From positions 1 through 21,735 of the forward strand of contig SKXR01000243.1 of NCBI GenBank assembly GCA_007128275.1: a DNA stretch of 21,735 bases, read 5' to 3'. This document shows positions 15,326 to 21,735 of this stretch, piece by piece (positions within the stretch are counted from its first letter, which is position 1; every line of letters starts with the position of its first letter). The notes beneath the pieces were generated by a model. The model was given only the letters and a program-made list of their open reading frames with translations, searched no databases and was not told where the DNA came from. The stretch comes from Kiritimatiellia bacterium. GTDB taxonomy: Bacteria; Verrucomicrobiota; Kiritimatiellia; SLAD01. Both the position numbers and the translations under genes were made by a program.

Positions 15326-15374
15326 CCCACCCCCCGTTCTCCTCCTGGGAGGGGTGGCCGAAGGCCGGGGTGGG
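15326..15374. repeat. Branched GC inverted-repeat element downstream of rsmE
   Basis: CCCACCCC (15326-15333) pairs with GGGGTGGG (15367-15374). Inside lie a GGCC-GAA-GGCC hairpin (15356-15366) and a CCTCC/GGAGG pairing (15341-15352), so the element can fold as a three-way structure. It sits 26 bp after the rsmE stop in a 180-bp gap; the rest of the gap holds the BON promoter. No T tract follows on the minus strand. It looks like an intergenic REP-type element rather than a simple terminator. Confidence 0.5.
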
Positions 15375-15399
15375 TAGGATGAGCATGGCTGCGGGAAAC

Positions 15400-16116
15400 T
15401 TATCCAAACTCGTACCGCAACGCCGCCATCACAAACAGCGCCGCAGTCTCCGCGCGCAACGTCAACGCACCGAGCGAAACCGGCGTGGCACCGGCGTCCA
15501 GGGCCGCGCGCGCCTCGTCCGGCGTAAAATCCCCCTCCGGGCCGACCCAGGCCGCCACGCGACGAAGGTCGTTGCGCTCGCGCAAGACCTCCTTCAAGGG
15601 ACGCGCGGTTTCCGACAACGAACAGACGAGCACCCGATCGTATTCCCCGGTCCCGGCCAACAGCTCCGCCCAGTTCAGTACCGGACGAACCTTCGGCAGC
15701 CAGTTCGCACCGCACTGTTCCGCCGCTGAAACCACCGTTTTCACCCAGCGTTCCGGCCGCTCCTGCGTCCGCGCCACGCAACGCTCCGTCAACACCGGTT
15801 GCACCGTCGACACCCCCAACTCCGTCGCCTTGCGCAACACGTAATCCATGGGTTGCGGACGGATCAACGCTTGGACCAGCGTGATGTCAGGCATGGGCCG
15901 GGGCGTGTTCCAGCGACGCGTCACCCGAATATTTACCGCCCGCTTGGCCACGTCCGTCACTTCCGCTTCCGCCGCGTCCCCGGCGCCGTTGAACAGCTCC
16001 ACGGTGTCGCCCTGCTGAACGCGCAGGACGCGGGCGAGATGATGCGACGTTTCACGGCCCAGCGTCATGGTCTCGTCCGACCATTCCGCTCCCGGCACAT
16101 AACAACGCGCGCTCAT
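15400..16116 (-). CDS. rsmE: 16S rRNA m3U1498 methyltransferase
   Basis: A SPOUT-class enzyme that methylates N3 of uridine 1498 in 16S rRNA. The 238 residues are normal length. An N-terminal PUA-like beta domain (about 1-70, SHHLARVLRVQQGDTVELFNG) precedes the knotted methyltransferase domain. Family motifs include LVQALIRPQPMDYVLRKATELGV (quoted in part, about 80-102), ERCVAR, GPEGDF (192-197; usually GPEGGF) and LGALTLRAETA (215-225; usually LG-RILR-ETA). I placed the start at 16116 because the domain begins there; extending to 16224 would translate the palindrome array. The only Shine-Dalgarno-like bases (GGAA) lie in the arm of the nearest palindrome. dnaJ is 139 bp upstream on the same strand. 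Confidence 0.93.
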   Translation of the reverse strand: MSARCYVPGAEWSDETMTLGRETSHHLARVLRVQQGDTVELFNGAGDAAEAEVTDVAKRAVNIRVTRRWNTPRPMPDITLVQALIRPQPMDYVLRKATELGVSTVQPVLTERCVARTQERPERWVKTVVSAAEQCGANWLPKVRPVLNWAELLAGTGEYDRVLVCSLSETARPLKEVLRERNDLRRVAAWVGPEGDFTPDEARAALDAGATPVSLGALTLRAETAALFVMAALRYEFG

Positions 16117-16123
16117 GGCCGGT

Positions 16124-16233
16124 TTCCAATCGTTGGAACGCGCACAGCCCTGTTTTTCCAATCGTTGGAACTTTTGGGACGATTTTTTCCAATCGTTGGA
16201 AGTGAAAACGCCCCTCTTTTCCAATCGTTGGAA
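16124..16233. repeat. Four identical 15-bp palindromes, 31-32 bp apart
   Basis: TTCCAATCGTTGGAA occurs without a single change at 16124-16138, 16156-16170, 16187-16201 and 16219-16233. Centre-to-centre distances are 32, 31 and 32 bp, about three helical turns, so all copies face the same side of the DNA. All have the same asymmetric centre TCG and are preceded on the plus strand by 3-6 T. The three spacers (16-17 bp) are unrelated. The array fills the gap between dnaJ and rsmE, beginning 22 bp after the dnaJ stop and ending 7 bp before the rsmE ATG. As RNA each copy would be a 6-bp hairpin with a 3-nt loop. Confidence 0.95.
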
Positions 16234-16255
16234 ATGAGCCCGAGAAGCATGGTCG

Positions 16256-17443
16256 TCAGCCTTTCTGGAGCGTATCGCGCCGGCTGTAGAATTCCTTGGC
16301 CTTTTTGCGCAACTTCGCGGAAGCCGGATGGTTGGAGTCGTCCAGCTCGGCGGCGAACGCTTCGAGCGCCTTCTTTTGTTTGCCGCTCATCCGTTCGGGC
16401 GTCTCGACCATGACGACCACGTGTTGGTCGCCGTTCCCGAAACTGCCGACGCCTTTCAAGCCGCGGCCGCGCATGCGGAAGATTTTTCCACTCTCGGTTC
16501 CGGCGGGGATCTTCAGTTTGGCATATCCGTAAATGGTCGGCACCTCGATCTCGCCGCCGAGCGCGGCCACGGGATACGGCACGGGAACCTGCACATAGAT
16601 GTCCTCATCGCGGCGCTTGAAAAGGTCGTGCTCCTTGACGTGCAACACGACGTACAGATCGCCCGACGGCCCGCCCCGCATGCCATTTTCGCCTTTTCCG
16701 GCGACGCGCAGTCGCGACCCGGTTTCGACACCGGCCGGCACTTTCAAGGTGATGGTACGCCGCGCCCGGGCTCGTCCCGACCCCCGGCACGCGCGGCAAG
16801 GATCGCGGATGACCTCCCCCGCGCCGCCGCACATACTGCAGGCTTGGCGCACATGGAAGAATCCGTTGGAGGATACGGTCTGGCCGACGCCCTTACAGCG
16901 CGGACAGGTTTCCCGTTTGGTCCCCGATTCCGACCCCGTTCCTTTGCACTTCTTGCATTCGTCCATGACAGGGAACGTCAGGTCGCGCTGGGTTCCGAAC
17001 ACCGCTTCTTCAAAATCGATTTCCAAGTCAAACCGCAGATCGGCGCCGCGATTGGAGGCGCCGCGTTCTGCGCGGCCGCCGCCGCCGAAGAAGTCATCAA
17101 AGATGCTGCCGCCTCGGCCGCCACCGCCGCCGAAGGCCCCCATAAACGTACGCAAGGCTTCTTCGAGATCGATGCCCTCAAATCCGCCGCCGCCGAAACC
17201 GCCCGTTCCCGGGCCGAACGCCTGGTGCCCGAACTGGTCATATTTCTGGCGTTTCTGCGGGTCGCTGAGGATTTCGTAGGCGGCCGAGATTTCCTTGAAC
17301 TTTTCCTCGGCCTCGACGTTGCCGGCATTCTTGTCGGGATGGTATTGGACGGCGAGTTTGCGATACGCCTTCTTGATGTCGTCGGCGGTGGCATCGCGTT
17401 TGACGCCGAGCACTTCGTAGTAATCTCGTTTCGAGGCCGGCAT
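16256..17443 (-). CDS. dnaJ: Chaperone protein DnaJ
   Basis: A cytoplasmic J-domain co-chaperone that delivers substrates to DnaK and stimulates its ATPase. The 395-residue protein is a type I DnaJ: J domain (1-70) with HPD at 35-37, a Gly/Phe-rich linker (about 75-130), and a zinc-binding region with four CxxCxGxG motifs (CKKCKGTG, CPRCKGVG, CSMCGGAG, CRACRGSG). C-terminal substrate-binding domains follow, with PAGVETGSRLR and PAGTESGKIFRMRGRG. The ATG shares one base with the grpE stop (TGATG), so the two are translationally coupled. No dnaK or hrcA is in the window and no CIRCE element is visible upstream. Confidence 0.98.
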   Translation of the reverse strand: MPASKRDYYEVLGVKRDATADDIKKAYRKLAVQYHPDKNAGNVEAEEKFKEISAAYEILSDPQKRQKYDQFGHQAFGPGTGGFGGGGFEGIDLEEALRTFMGAFGGGGGRGGSIFDDFFGGGGRAERGASNRGADLRFDLEIDFEEAVFGTQRDLTFPVMDECKKCKGTGSESGTKRETCPRCKGVGQTVSSNGFFHVRQACSMCGGAGEVIRDPCRACRGSGRARARRTITLKVPAGVETGSRLRVAGKGENGMRGGPSGDLYVVLHVKEHDLFKRRDEDIYVQVPVPYPVAALGGEIEVPTIYGYAKLKIPAGTESGKIFRMRGRGLKGVGSFGNGDQHVVVMVETPERMSGKQKKALEAFAAELDDSNHPASAKLRKKAKEFYSRRDTLQKG

Positions 17444-18036
17444 CAGCTAATCTGCTCCTCTTCTTCGGCGCGCACGTCGGGCGCCGGTTCTTCGGCTTCG
17501 GCCGGACCGCTGGAGACGACGACCTGCGCGGGTCGCAACAGTTTATCGCCGAGCACATACCCGCGGCGGGTCTGGGCAATCACGGTCTGGGCCGGATGTT
17601 CATCGGACGGCACGAAGGTGATCGCTTCGTGCCGGTTGTGATCGAAGAGCTCGCCTTCGGCTTCGATGGGCAGTACCTGGTTCTTCCGCAGGGCGTCGAG
17701 AAATTGATCGTACACCATCCGGAACCCGTCGATGACGGGTTGTTCAACGTGGTGACTGATGGCGGTGTTGAGTCCGAGTTCGTAATGGTCCAGCACCGGC
17801 AGGAGCTCTTTCAGGAGATCCTCATGGGCTTGGCGCCGCCATTCGATCCGTTCGCGTTGCATGCGTTTACGGTAATTGTCGAAATCGGCCTGCAAGCGCA
17901 ACAGGCGCATTTCGAGCGCCTCGTCTTCCGGTTTCGGTTCCGGGGCGGGCGCCTGCGCTTCGACGACAGGTTCGTCCGCGGCCGCGGCCGCCTGCTCCTC
18001 GTCCCGTTTGTTTTTTTTCTTTTTCGACTTATCCAT
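17443..18036 (-). CDS. grpE: Nucleotide exchange factor GrpE
   Basis: A DnaK nucleotide-exchange factor, acting as a dimer in the cytoplasm. The 197 residues start with a Lys/Ala/Glu-rich disordered tail, then a long coiled coil (LRLQADFDNYRKRMQRER), the helical bundle (LLKELLPVLDHYELGL) and the beta domain with the family motif HEAITFVPSDEHPAQTV and RRGYVLGDKLLRPAQVVVS. I chose ATG 18036 because AAGGA lies 7-8 bases upstream; an ATG at 18054 would overlap that site. The Lys codons near the start include a run of eight A on the coding strand (18011-18018). It follows the RsbW-like kinase gene by 70 bp and shares its stop with dnaJ's start. Confidence 0.96.
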   Translation of the reverse strand: MDKSKKKKNKRDEEQAAAAADEPVVEAQAPAPEPKPEDEALEMRLLRLQADFDNYRKRMQRERIEWRRQAHEDLLKELLPVLDHYELGLNTAISHHVEQPVIDGFRMVYDQFLDALRKNQVLPIEAEGELFDHNRHEAITFVPSDEHPAQTVIAQTRRGYVLGDKLLRPAQVVVSSGPAEAEEPAPDVRAEEEEQIS

Positions 18037-18106
18037 ACCGCAATCCTTTTCCATGCAAGGGGAGAGAAAACGAACGTGATATAACGACGCCGCACCGTCG
18101 GCTACG

Positions 18107-18571
18107 TTAAATGAGCTTGGTCAGCTTGAGATAATTCCCCGAAGGGGTGCCGCGCTCGTAGGTCAGCTCGTCGACGAATTTGTGGATGATGTACATGCCC
18201 AAGCCCCGGTCGTGTTCGCCGTCGAGATAATCCTCGGGCTTCATGAACTGATAGTCCTTGAAATCGAACCCCTGACCGTGGTCATAGATTTCAACCACCA
18301 CACGATCGCGTTGCTGAATCAAATTGATATGAATGCCGGCGTCCTCTCCTCCGGGGCCGGTCCTGATTTCCCCGCCATAGCTGTGCTCAATGATGTTGGC
18401 ACAGGATTCGTCCACCGCCATTTCCAACTGAGCGGCATCGAACTCGGAAAGCCCGGCGCGCACGCAGGTGTCGAGCACGGACTGTCGCAACACGCGCAAA
18501 TAGCCGTATCGCGAAGGGATGTGCAGGGTCACAAATCCCTGCACCGCATTGCTGTTTTCTTTATCCGTCAT
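18107..18571 (-). CDS. RsbW/SpoIIAB-like serine kinase (anti-sigma type ATPase)
   Basis: A 154-residue GHKL ATPase of the HATPase_c_2 type. The ATP-site boxes are visible: N box QLEMAVDESCANIIEHSY (Glu50-Tyr65), G1 box DHGQGF (97-102) and G2 box RGLGMYII (122-129). Such proteins phosphorylate a STAS partner on Ser/Thr and sequester either a sigma factor or another target. It begins 9 bp after the STAS protein 2 gene, with AAGAG before its ATG, and the phosphatase and a second STAS protein lie upstream in the same unit. No sigma factor is encoded here, so its output partner is unknown. grpE follows. Confidence 0.92.
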   Translation of the reverse strand: MTDKENSNAVQGFVTLHIPSRYGYLRVLRQSVLDTCVRAGLSEFDAAQLEMAVDESCANIIEHSYGGEIRTGPGGEDAGIHINLIQQRDRVVVEIYDHGQGFDFKDYQFMKPEDYLDGEHDRGLGMYIIHKFVDELTYERGTPSGNYLKLTKLI

Positions 18572-18580
18572 AGCTAACTC

Positions 18581-18925
18581 TTAGTTGAACTTGCCTACGG
18601 CGTCATTCAGGTCGTTATGGATTTCGAGAATCTTGTGAAATCCCAAGAGTTCGACAATATTGTAGATCTTCGGTGACAATCTGACGAGTTTCAAGTCGCC
18701 ATCCTGCTCGCGTGCCCGGCGCGCGAATCCGATGAGGGCGCCCAGCGCGGCACTGCTGATGTAATCCAGACCGCCGCAATCGAGAATGACGCGGTTCCGC
18801 CGGCTATCGCGCAGGCCGTTGAGGGTCGTCTCCAGTCGCGGGAACGAGTACGAATCCAGCGCGCCATCGAGCCGCACAATATCCAGATTCTCCTGCTCTT
18901 CTCGCTTAATAATGCATTCCCGCAT
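18581..18925 (-). CDS. STAS-domain anti-anti-sigma factor (RsbV/SpoIIAA-like), protein 2
   Basis: A 114-residue single STAS domain. The pattern IVRLDGALDSYSFPRLETTL, then VILDCGGLDYISSAALGAL, is that of SpoIIAA/RsbV, with Ser57 or Ser58 as the phospho-acceptor. When unphosphorylated it would bind the neighbouring kinase and free that kinase's target. GGAGGA lies 9 bases before the ATG, giving a strong ribosome site. It sits 35 bp after the phosphatase gene and 9 bp before the kinase gene, the classic partner-switch order. Confidence 0.93.
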   Translation of the reverse strand: MRECIIKREEQENLDIVRLDGALDSYSFPRLETTLNGLRDSRRNRVILDCGGLDYISSAALGALIGFARRAREQDGDLKLVRLSPKIYNIVELLGFHKILEIHNDLNDAVGKFN

Positions 18926-18960
18926 ACGTTTTGATCCTCCGATTGTTGATTTGTAACACC

Positions 18961-20421
18961 TTATTTCAAAATACGCAAGGCCAGCAAAGTCATATCGTCA
19001 TATTGTTCCACGCTGCCCACAAATCGCATTAGTCGTTGCTGCACATTGTTTAACACCGCATTGGCGCCATCGGGCGCGGCGGTGCTGACCGATTCCAGAA
19101 AACGGTCCACGCCCCATTCGTTCCCTTTATCGTCCATGGCCTCGGTGACGCCGTCGGTGTAGGCGACGACGACATCGCCGGGCTTCAATTGCACGGTCTT
19201 TTCCCGCAAGGTGGCTTCAAACGTTTCCTTGTCCGCGATGCCGAGTGCGATGCCCGGCGAATCGATGATGGTGAAATTCTTTTCGTGCGCCTGGCTCCAA
19301 GCGGGGCGTTCATGGCCGGCGCGCGCCACCACCATGGAGTGGGTTCGCACATTCAAGACCATGTACAACATGCTGACGAACATGTCCTCGGCGATGTCCT
19401 CGTACATGACGCGGTTTACGGCCTTGAGCACGTCGGCGGGGCTTCGGCTCATCAGGGCCTGCGCGCGAAGCACACTGCGGCTGATCGCCATCATGATGGC
19501 GCCGACGATGCCCTTGCCGGATACGTCGGCAATGGCGATGCCGAGATGGTCGTCGTCGATGCGGATAAAATCGTAGTAGTCGCCGCCGATTTCCTGGGCG
19601 GAATGATTGAAGGCGGCCAGCTCAATGCCTTCGAGGCGGGGGATGGCCTTCGGCAACAAGGCGGTCTGGATCTGGCGGGCGACGTTCAAGTCGTGATCGA
19701 TGCGTTGCTTCTCGCCGAGGCTATCGCGTAACCCCGCGTAATGGATTGAGACGGACGCCTGATCAGCAAGGGCTTGCAGGAGACTGAGATCCGCTTGGAT
19801 AAAGGGGCGGCCGTCGACACGGTTGACCACCACCAACACGCCGAGAATGCGTTGGAGGAATCGCATCGGGACGAGGAGAATGGAACGGATGCGCAGAAAT
19901 TCGGGGTCGTGTTTGGGCACCCGCGGATCGCGTTCCGCGTCTTCGATCAGGATCGGCACGCCGAAATCGGCGGCTTCCCCGATCAGCCCTTCGCCCCGCT
20001 GAATCAGTTGGGCTCGGACGATTTGTTCGATGTGCTGGGATTTGCTGACCGCTTTATCAAGGCGGCCGTCCATGAGCCCGCTCAAGGGAGGGAAGATACC
20101 CGACACGGCGCGCGCACGGAAAGCGTCTTCGACCTTTTCATAGAGGTAGATCGCCCCGGCGCCGGCCTGCGTGGTGCGCGCCGCATAAAAGAGGACGCGA
20201 TTCAGCATGCGGTCCAGATCGATTTCTTCGCTGTGTACAAAGACGTCGCCGACGTCATGGATGAAGCCGAAGATGACTTCCTTTTGATGCATCAATTCGT
20301 CGCGTTCCCGGCGCAGGCGGCGAATGGCGTTGACGGTGAAGAACAGTCCCGCGGAAGTGAGCGCCAGCAGAAAGAAAAGGAAAGTCGCCAGGAAAGCGCC
20401 GCTGGTGGGTTCCGCCGTCAT
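18961..20421 (-). CDS. Membrane-bound GAF-PP2C (RsbU/SpoIIE-type) serine phosphatase
   Basis: A 486-residue sensor phosphatase that should dephosphorylate STAS partners. An N-terminal membrane helix (about 9-31) leads through a short charged coiled coil to a GAF sensor domain (about 67-228) and a PP2C domain (about 245-486). Metal-binding motifs are intact: GGDYYDF (279-285), ADVSGKG (Asp299), YTDGVTEAMD and YDDMTLLALR. The ATG overlaps the stop of STAS protein 1 by one base (TGATG), so they are translationally coupled. The membrane anchor and GAF domain suggest an envelope or small-molecule cue; the ligand is not deducible. Confidence 0.94.
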   Translation of the reverse strand: MTAEPTSGAFLATFLFFLLALTSAGLFFTVNAIRRLRRERDELMHQKEVIFGFIHDVGDVFVHSEEIDLDRMLNRVLFYAARTTQAGAGAIYLYEKVEDAFRARAVSGIFPPLSGLMDGRLDKAVSKSQHIEQIVRAQLIQRGEGLIGEAADFGVPILIEDAERDPRVPKHDPEFLRIRSILLVPMRFLQRILGVLVVVNRVDGRPFIQADLSLLQALADQASVSIHYAGLRDSLGEKQRIDHDLNVARQIQTALLPKAIPRLEGIELAAFNHSAQEIGGDYYDFIRIDDDHLGIAIADVSGKGIVGAIMMAISRSVLRAQALMSRSPADVLKAVNRVMYEDIAEDMFVSMLYMVLNVRTHSMVVARAGHERPAWSQAHEKNFTIIDSPGIALGIADKETFEATLREKTVQLKPGDVVVAYTDGVTEAMDDKGNEWGVDRFLESVSTAAPDGANAVLNNVQQRLMRFVGSVEQYDDMTLLALRILK

Positions 20422-20990
20422 CAGGCGCCCGGATCACGGTCGTGTTCAGCCTCCGCCTTCTTGATGTCTTCGCGTAAAAAGGTGAGGACATCCTTGAAAC
20501 GAGGCAGGTTTTCAGGGGAGACCTCCACAAGATGCTCGTGCGCTTCCAACATCATCTCCGCCGTTTCGCGCCGGCTGCTTTCGTCGGGCGCCAGCGGCTG
20601 CATCGCGCGGTTCGGAGCCAGCACCTTCTCGAATTCGGGCGGCGTCGCGCCCGCCATACTGGTTTCCACCAACTGATCCAGCCCCAACGTGGCCAGCAGA
20701 CCGCGGGTACGGGAAGACAGGTTGACCATATGGAGGCGGCCGTTGTTTTTCTTCCGGAGACGAAAAGCGAGCCCCGCCATCACACCCATGAAGGTGCTGT
20801 CCATCCCCACGCAATGGGTCAGGTCCACGACGATCTTATCCACATTCTGTTCGATCGCCGAAGCACCAAACTGTTTCATGGCTTTACTGACTTTGAACGA
20901 ACCGCGATTCTGCAGGCGCACATAAGCCACGTCGCCATGAATGGCTACCAGCAGCTGATCACCGGATTTGTCTTCGTCTGCCGTTGTCAT
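20421..20990 (-). CDS. STAS-domain protein with C-terminal helical extension, protein 1
   Basis: A 189-residue protein: STAS domain at about 12-112 with the phospho-acceptor motif GMDSTFMGVMAGL (Ser65/Thr66), then an extra 75-residue charged, helical tail (EMMLEAHEHLVEVSPENLPRF) absent from plain RsbV proteins. It probably partners with the GAF-PP2C phosphatase encoded immediately downstream (one-base overlap) and perhaps the kinase further down. AGGGG just before the ATG overlaps the stop of the secreted-protein gene 4 bp upstream. The tail could provide a second binding surface. Confidence 0.9.
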   Translation of the reverse strand: MTTADEDKSGDQLLVAIHGDVAYVRLQNRGSFKVSKAMKQFGASAIEQNVDKIVVDLTHCVGMDSTFMGVMAGLAFRLRKKNNGRLHMVNLSSRTRGLLATLGLDQLVETSMAGATPPEFEKVLAPNRAMQPLAPDESSRRETAEMMLEAHEHLVEVSPENLPRFKDVLTFLREDIKKAEAEHDRDPGA

Positions 20991-20994
20991 GCCC

Positions 20995-21450
20995 CTATCT
21001 CCATCGCCCCGTTATCCGTTCGTCCAAGACCCGGTCGCCCTGTCGCAATTCGATGCGCCAAGCCGTCACCGCGCCGGACTGCCTTATTTGGTCCTCGTCG
21101 ATTCGGAACCGCGCAATCTGTCGTCCGCTCGCTCCGTCCGGATACCGGACAATCAGGCGTTGCACGTCGCGGCTTCCGGCCAAGCGATACGCCATCATGA
21201 CGGACACCGGCCCGGCCAATCCCGTCGCGGGCGCCTCCCAATGCGCGTCATAGATCACCTCGCCCGGCCACCGCACATCGTCGAAGAACTTGGTCAGTTG
21301 CCGTTCCTGAACACCGCCCGCCAGCGGCGCCGGTGGTTCGCCCCCGTCACGAATGTCCACGCGAACAATGGACTGGGCGCCGGCGCCTGCCGCGAAAACG
21401 GCCAAGGCCGTCATATTTAGCAGACCGCACCATATGTCGCGATAAGACAC
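20995..21450 (-). CDS. Small secreted protein of unknown function
   Basis: I recognise no family. The 151-residue product has a signal peptide (LLNMTALAVFAAGAGAQS, likely cut after AGAGA) and a mature part predicted to be mostly beta: VIYDAHWEAPATG, GPVSVMMAYRLAG, RLIVRYPDG, AWRIELRQGDRVLDERI. No Cys pair or catalytic motif stands out in the mature part. The start is GTG at 21450 with GGAG about 10 bases upstream; an ATG at 21414 would shorten the signal. It is the first gene of the partner-switch operon, 4 bp before STAS protein 1, so it may supply or modulate the extracytoplasmic cue. That role is inference. Confidence 0.7.
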   Translation of the reverse strand: MSYRDIWCGLLNMTALAVFAAGAGAQSIVRVDIRDGGEPPAPLAGGVQERQLTKFFDDVRWPGEVIYDAHWEAPATGLAGPVSVMMAYRLAGSRDVQRLIVRYPDGASGRQIARFRIDEDQIRQSGAVTAWRIELRQGDRVLDERITGRWR

Positions 21451-21492
21451 GTTTAATGATCTCCGGGAAGCTTACCCTATGTACGAATAGCG

Positions 21493-21521
21493 AAACTATC
21501 ATTGCGCCATGACAGTGTCAA
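21493..21521 (-). promoter_or_regulatory. Sigma70-type promoter of the partner-switch operon
   Basis: On the minus strand a perfect TTGACA (21516-21521) is followed after 17 nt by TAGTTT (21493-21498, 4 of 6). Transcription would begin near 21487, about 36 nt before the GTG start. The -35 lies within the 11-bp palindrome TGACAGTGTCA (21510-21520), a possible operator. Confidence 0.5.
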
Positions 21522-21619
21522 TTGCCTGCGCATCCTTCCCGGGATGCCGCCCAGGGTCATTCCGTTCTCTGCATCGCATTGGAAAAGTGGTGGTTACCCT
21601 CTTTCTGGAGGGCGGAGCT

Positions 21620-21694
21620 ATGCGACGCCGGGAACGTGAATGGAGTCTAAACAGCCTCCATTTCTATTCAACGCGACATCACGGGCTCGTATAA
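21620..21694 (+). CDS. Possible 24-aa small ORF or leader peptide
   Basis: ATG at 21620 follows GGAGGG (21607-21612) at an ideal 7-nt spacing. The 24-residue product begins MRRREREWSLN and ends STRHHGLV. Its stop codon (21692-21694) abuts an intrinsic terminator at 21695. The ribosome site can pair either with CCCTC just upstream (21597-21601) or with CCCTCC in the terminator loop region (21700-21705), and AATGGAG/CTCCATT (21639-21662) forms a 7-bp hairpin inside the ORF. The frame is also open from an ATG at 21509. This could be a small protein, a leader peptide of an attenuator, or chance. Confidence 0.35.
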   Translation: MRRREREWSLNSLHFYSTRHHGLV

Positions 21695-21723
21695 CTCGCC
21701 CCTCCAAGCTGGCGGGATTTTTT
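21695..21723 (+). terminator. Intrinsic terminator at right edge
   Basis: CTCGCC (21695-21700) pairs with GGCGGG (21711-21716, one G-T) around a 10-nt loop, followed by A and T6 (21718-21723). It ends whatever is transcribed rightwards from 21522-21694, or attenuates a gene beyond the window. Confidence 0.6.
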
Positions 21724-21735
21724 GAAACGGGTTCA

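Noticed and set aside
16117..16224. N-terminal extension of RsmE through the palindromes
   Set aside because: The frame is open only because the repeats happen to lack stops; the extra residues are translated palindromes, and the RsmE domain starts at 16116.
16124..16233. CRISPR-like array (identical repeats, unique spacers)
   Set aside because: Repeats are only 15 bp and spacers 16-17 bp, much shorter than CRISPR units, only four copies exist and no cas gene is present.
16328..17641. 437-codon open frame opposite dnaJ and grpE
   Set aside because: Antisense to two unambiguous chaperone genes, low-complexity product.
18037..18106. CIRCE/HrcA operator before grpE
   Set aside because: No TTAGCACTC-N9-GAGTGCTAA-like inverted repeat is present.
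21522..21735. tmRNA, 6S RNA, RNase P RNA or a known riboswitch
   Set aside because: GGAGGG/CCCTCC pairing hinted at an acceptor-like stem, but none of the diagnostic conserved cores of those RNAs is present.

Overview
The window is a gene-dense, GC-rich bacterial chromosome segment with about 23 protein genes on both strands. I see no tRNA, rRNA, transposase, integrase or phage gene. Most genes are conserved housekeeping or envelope genes. Lipoproteins, a Tat component, GrpE/DnaJ and an RsbU/RsbW-type partner switch indicate a diderm-like bacterium. The gene mix, the degenerate GG-phased heptamer arrays and the TTCCAA-N3-TTGGAA palindromes remind me of PVC-superphylum genomes (Kiritimatiellota, Lentisphaerota, Verrucomicrobiota). 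That placement is an inference from memory and was not tested.

Layout, left to right. Positions 1-4623: a concentrative nucleoside transporter (+) converges on an aminotransferase-alanine dehydrogenase operon (-), followed by a 3D-domain cell-wall lipoprotein (-). Positions 4744-7773 (+): a small unknown ORF, a pair of matched hairpins with C-rich loops, the rRNA methyltransferase RsmB and the Mg2+ channel MgtE. Positions 7837-9657: a membrane-anchored coiled-coil protein (-) diverges from a membrane-anchored FGE-like protein (+). Positions 9717-12413: phosphomannomutase/phosphoglucomutase (-) diverges from cysK-tatA (+). Positions 12420-15219 (-): an inner-membrane TPR protein, a TPR lipoprotein with a degenerate C39 peptidase domain, and a BON lipoprotein. 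Positions 15400-21450 (-): in transcription order, a small secreted protein, STAS protein 1, a GAF-PP2C phosphatase, STAS protein 2, an RsbW-like kinase, grpE, dnaJ, four phased palindromes and rsmE. The right edge (21451-21735) holds a promoter for that operon and, on the + strand, a possible 24-codon ORF that runs straight into an intrinsic terminator.

Functional themes. Alanine handling is one: a class III aminotransferase likely using alanine/glyoxylate sits with alanine dehydrogenase. Stress control is another: a complete phosphatase/kinase/two-STAS switch lies directly upstream of grpE-dnaJ, with no sigma factor gene in view. Ribosome maturation (RsmB and RsmE) and envelope upkeep (3D, BON, pseudo-C39/TPR, TatA, FGE-like) account for most of the rest. 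The least explained material is non-coding: three intergenic heptamer arrays that share a GG-N5 skeleton, four identical palindromes spaced 31-32 bp, and twin hairpins with CCCCTC loops.
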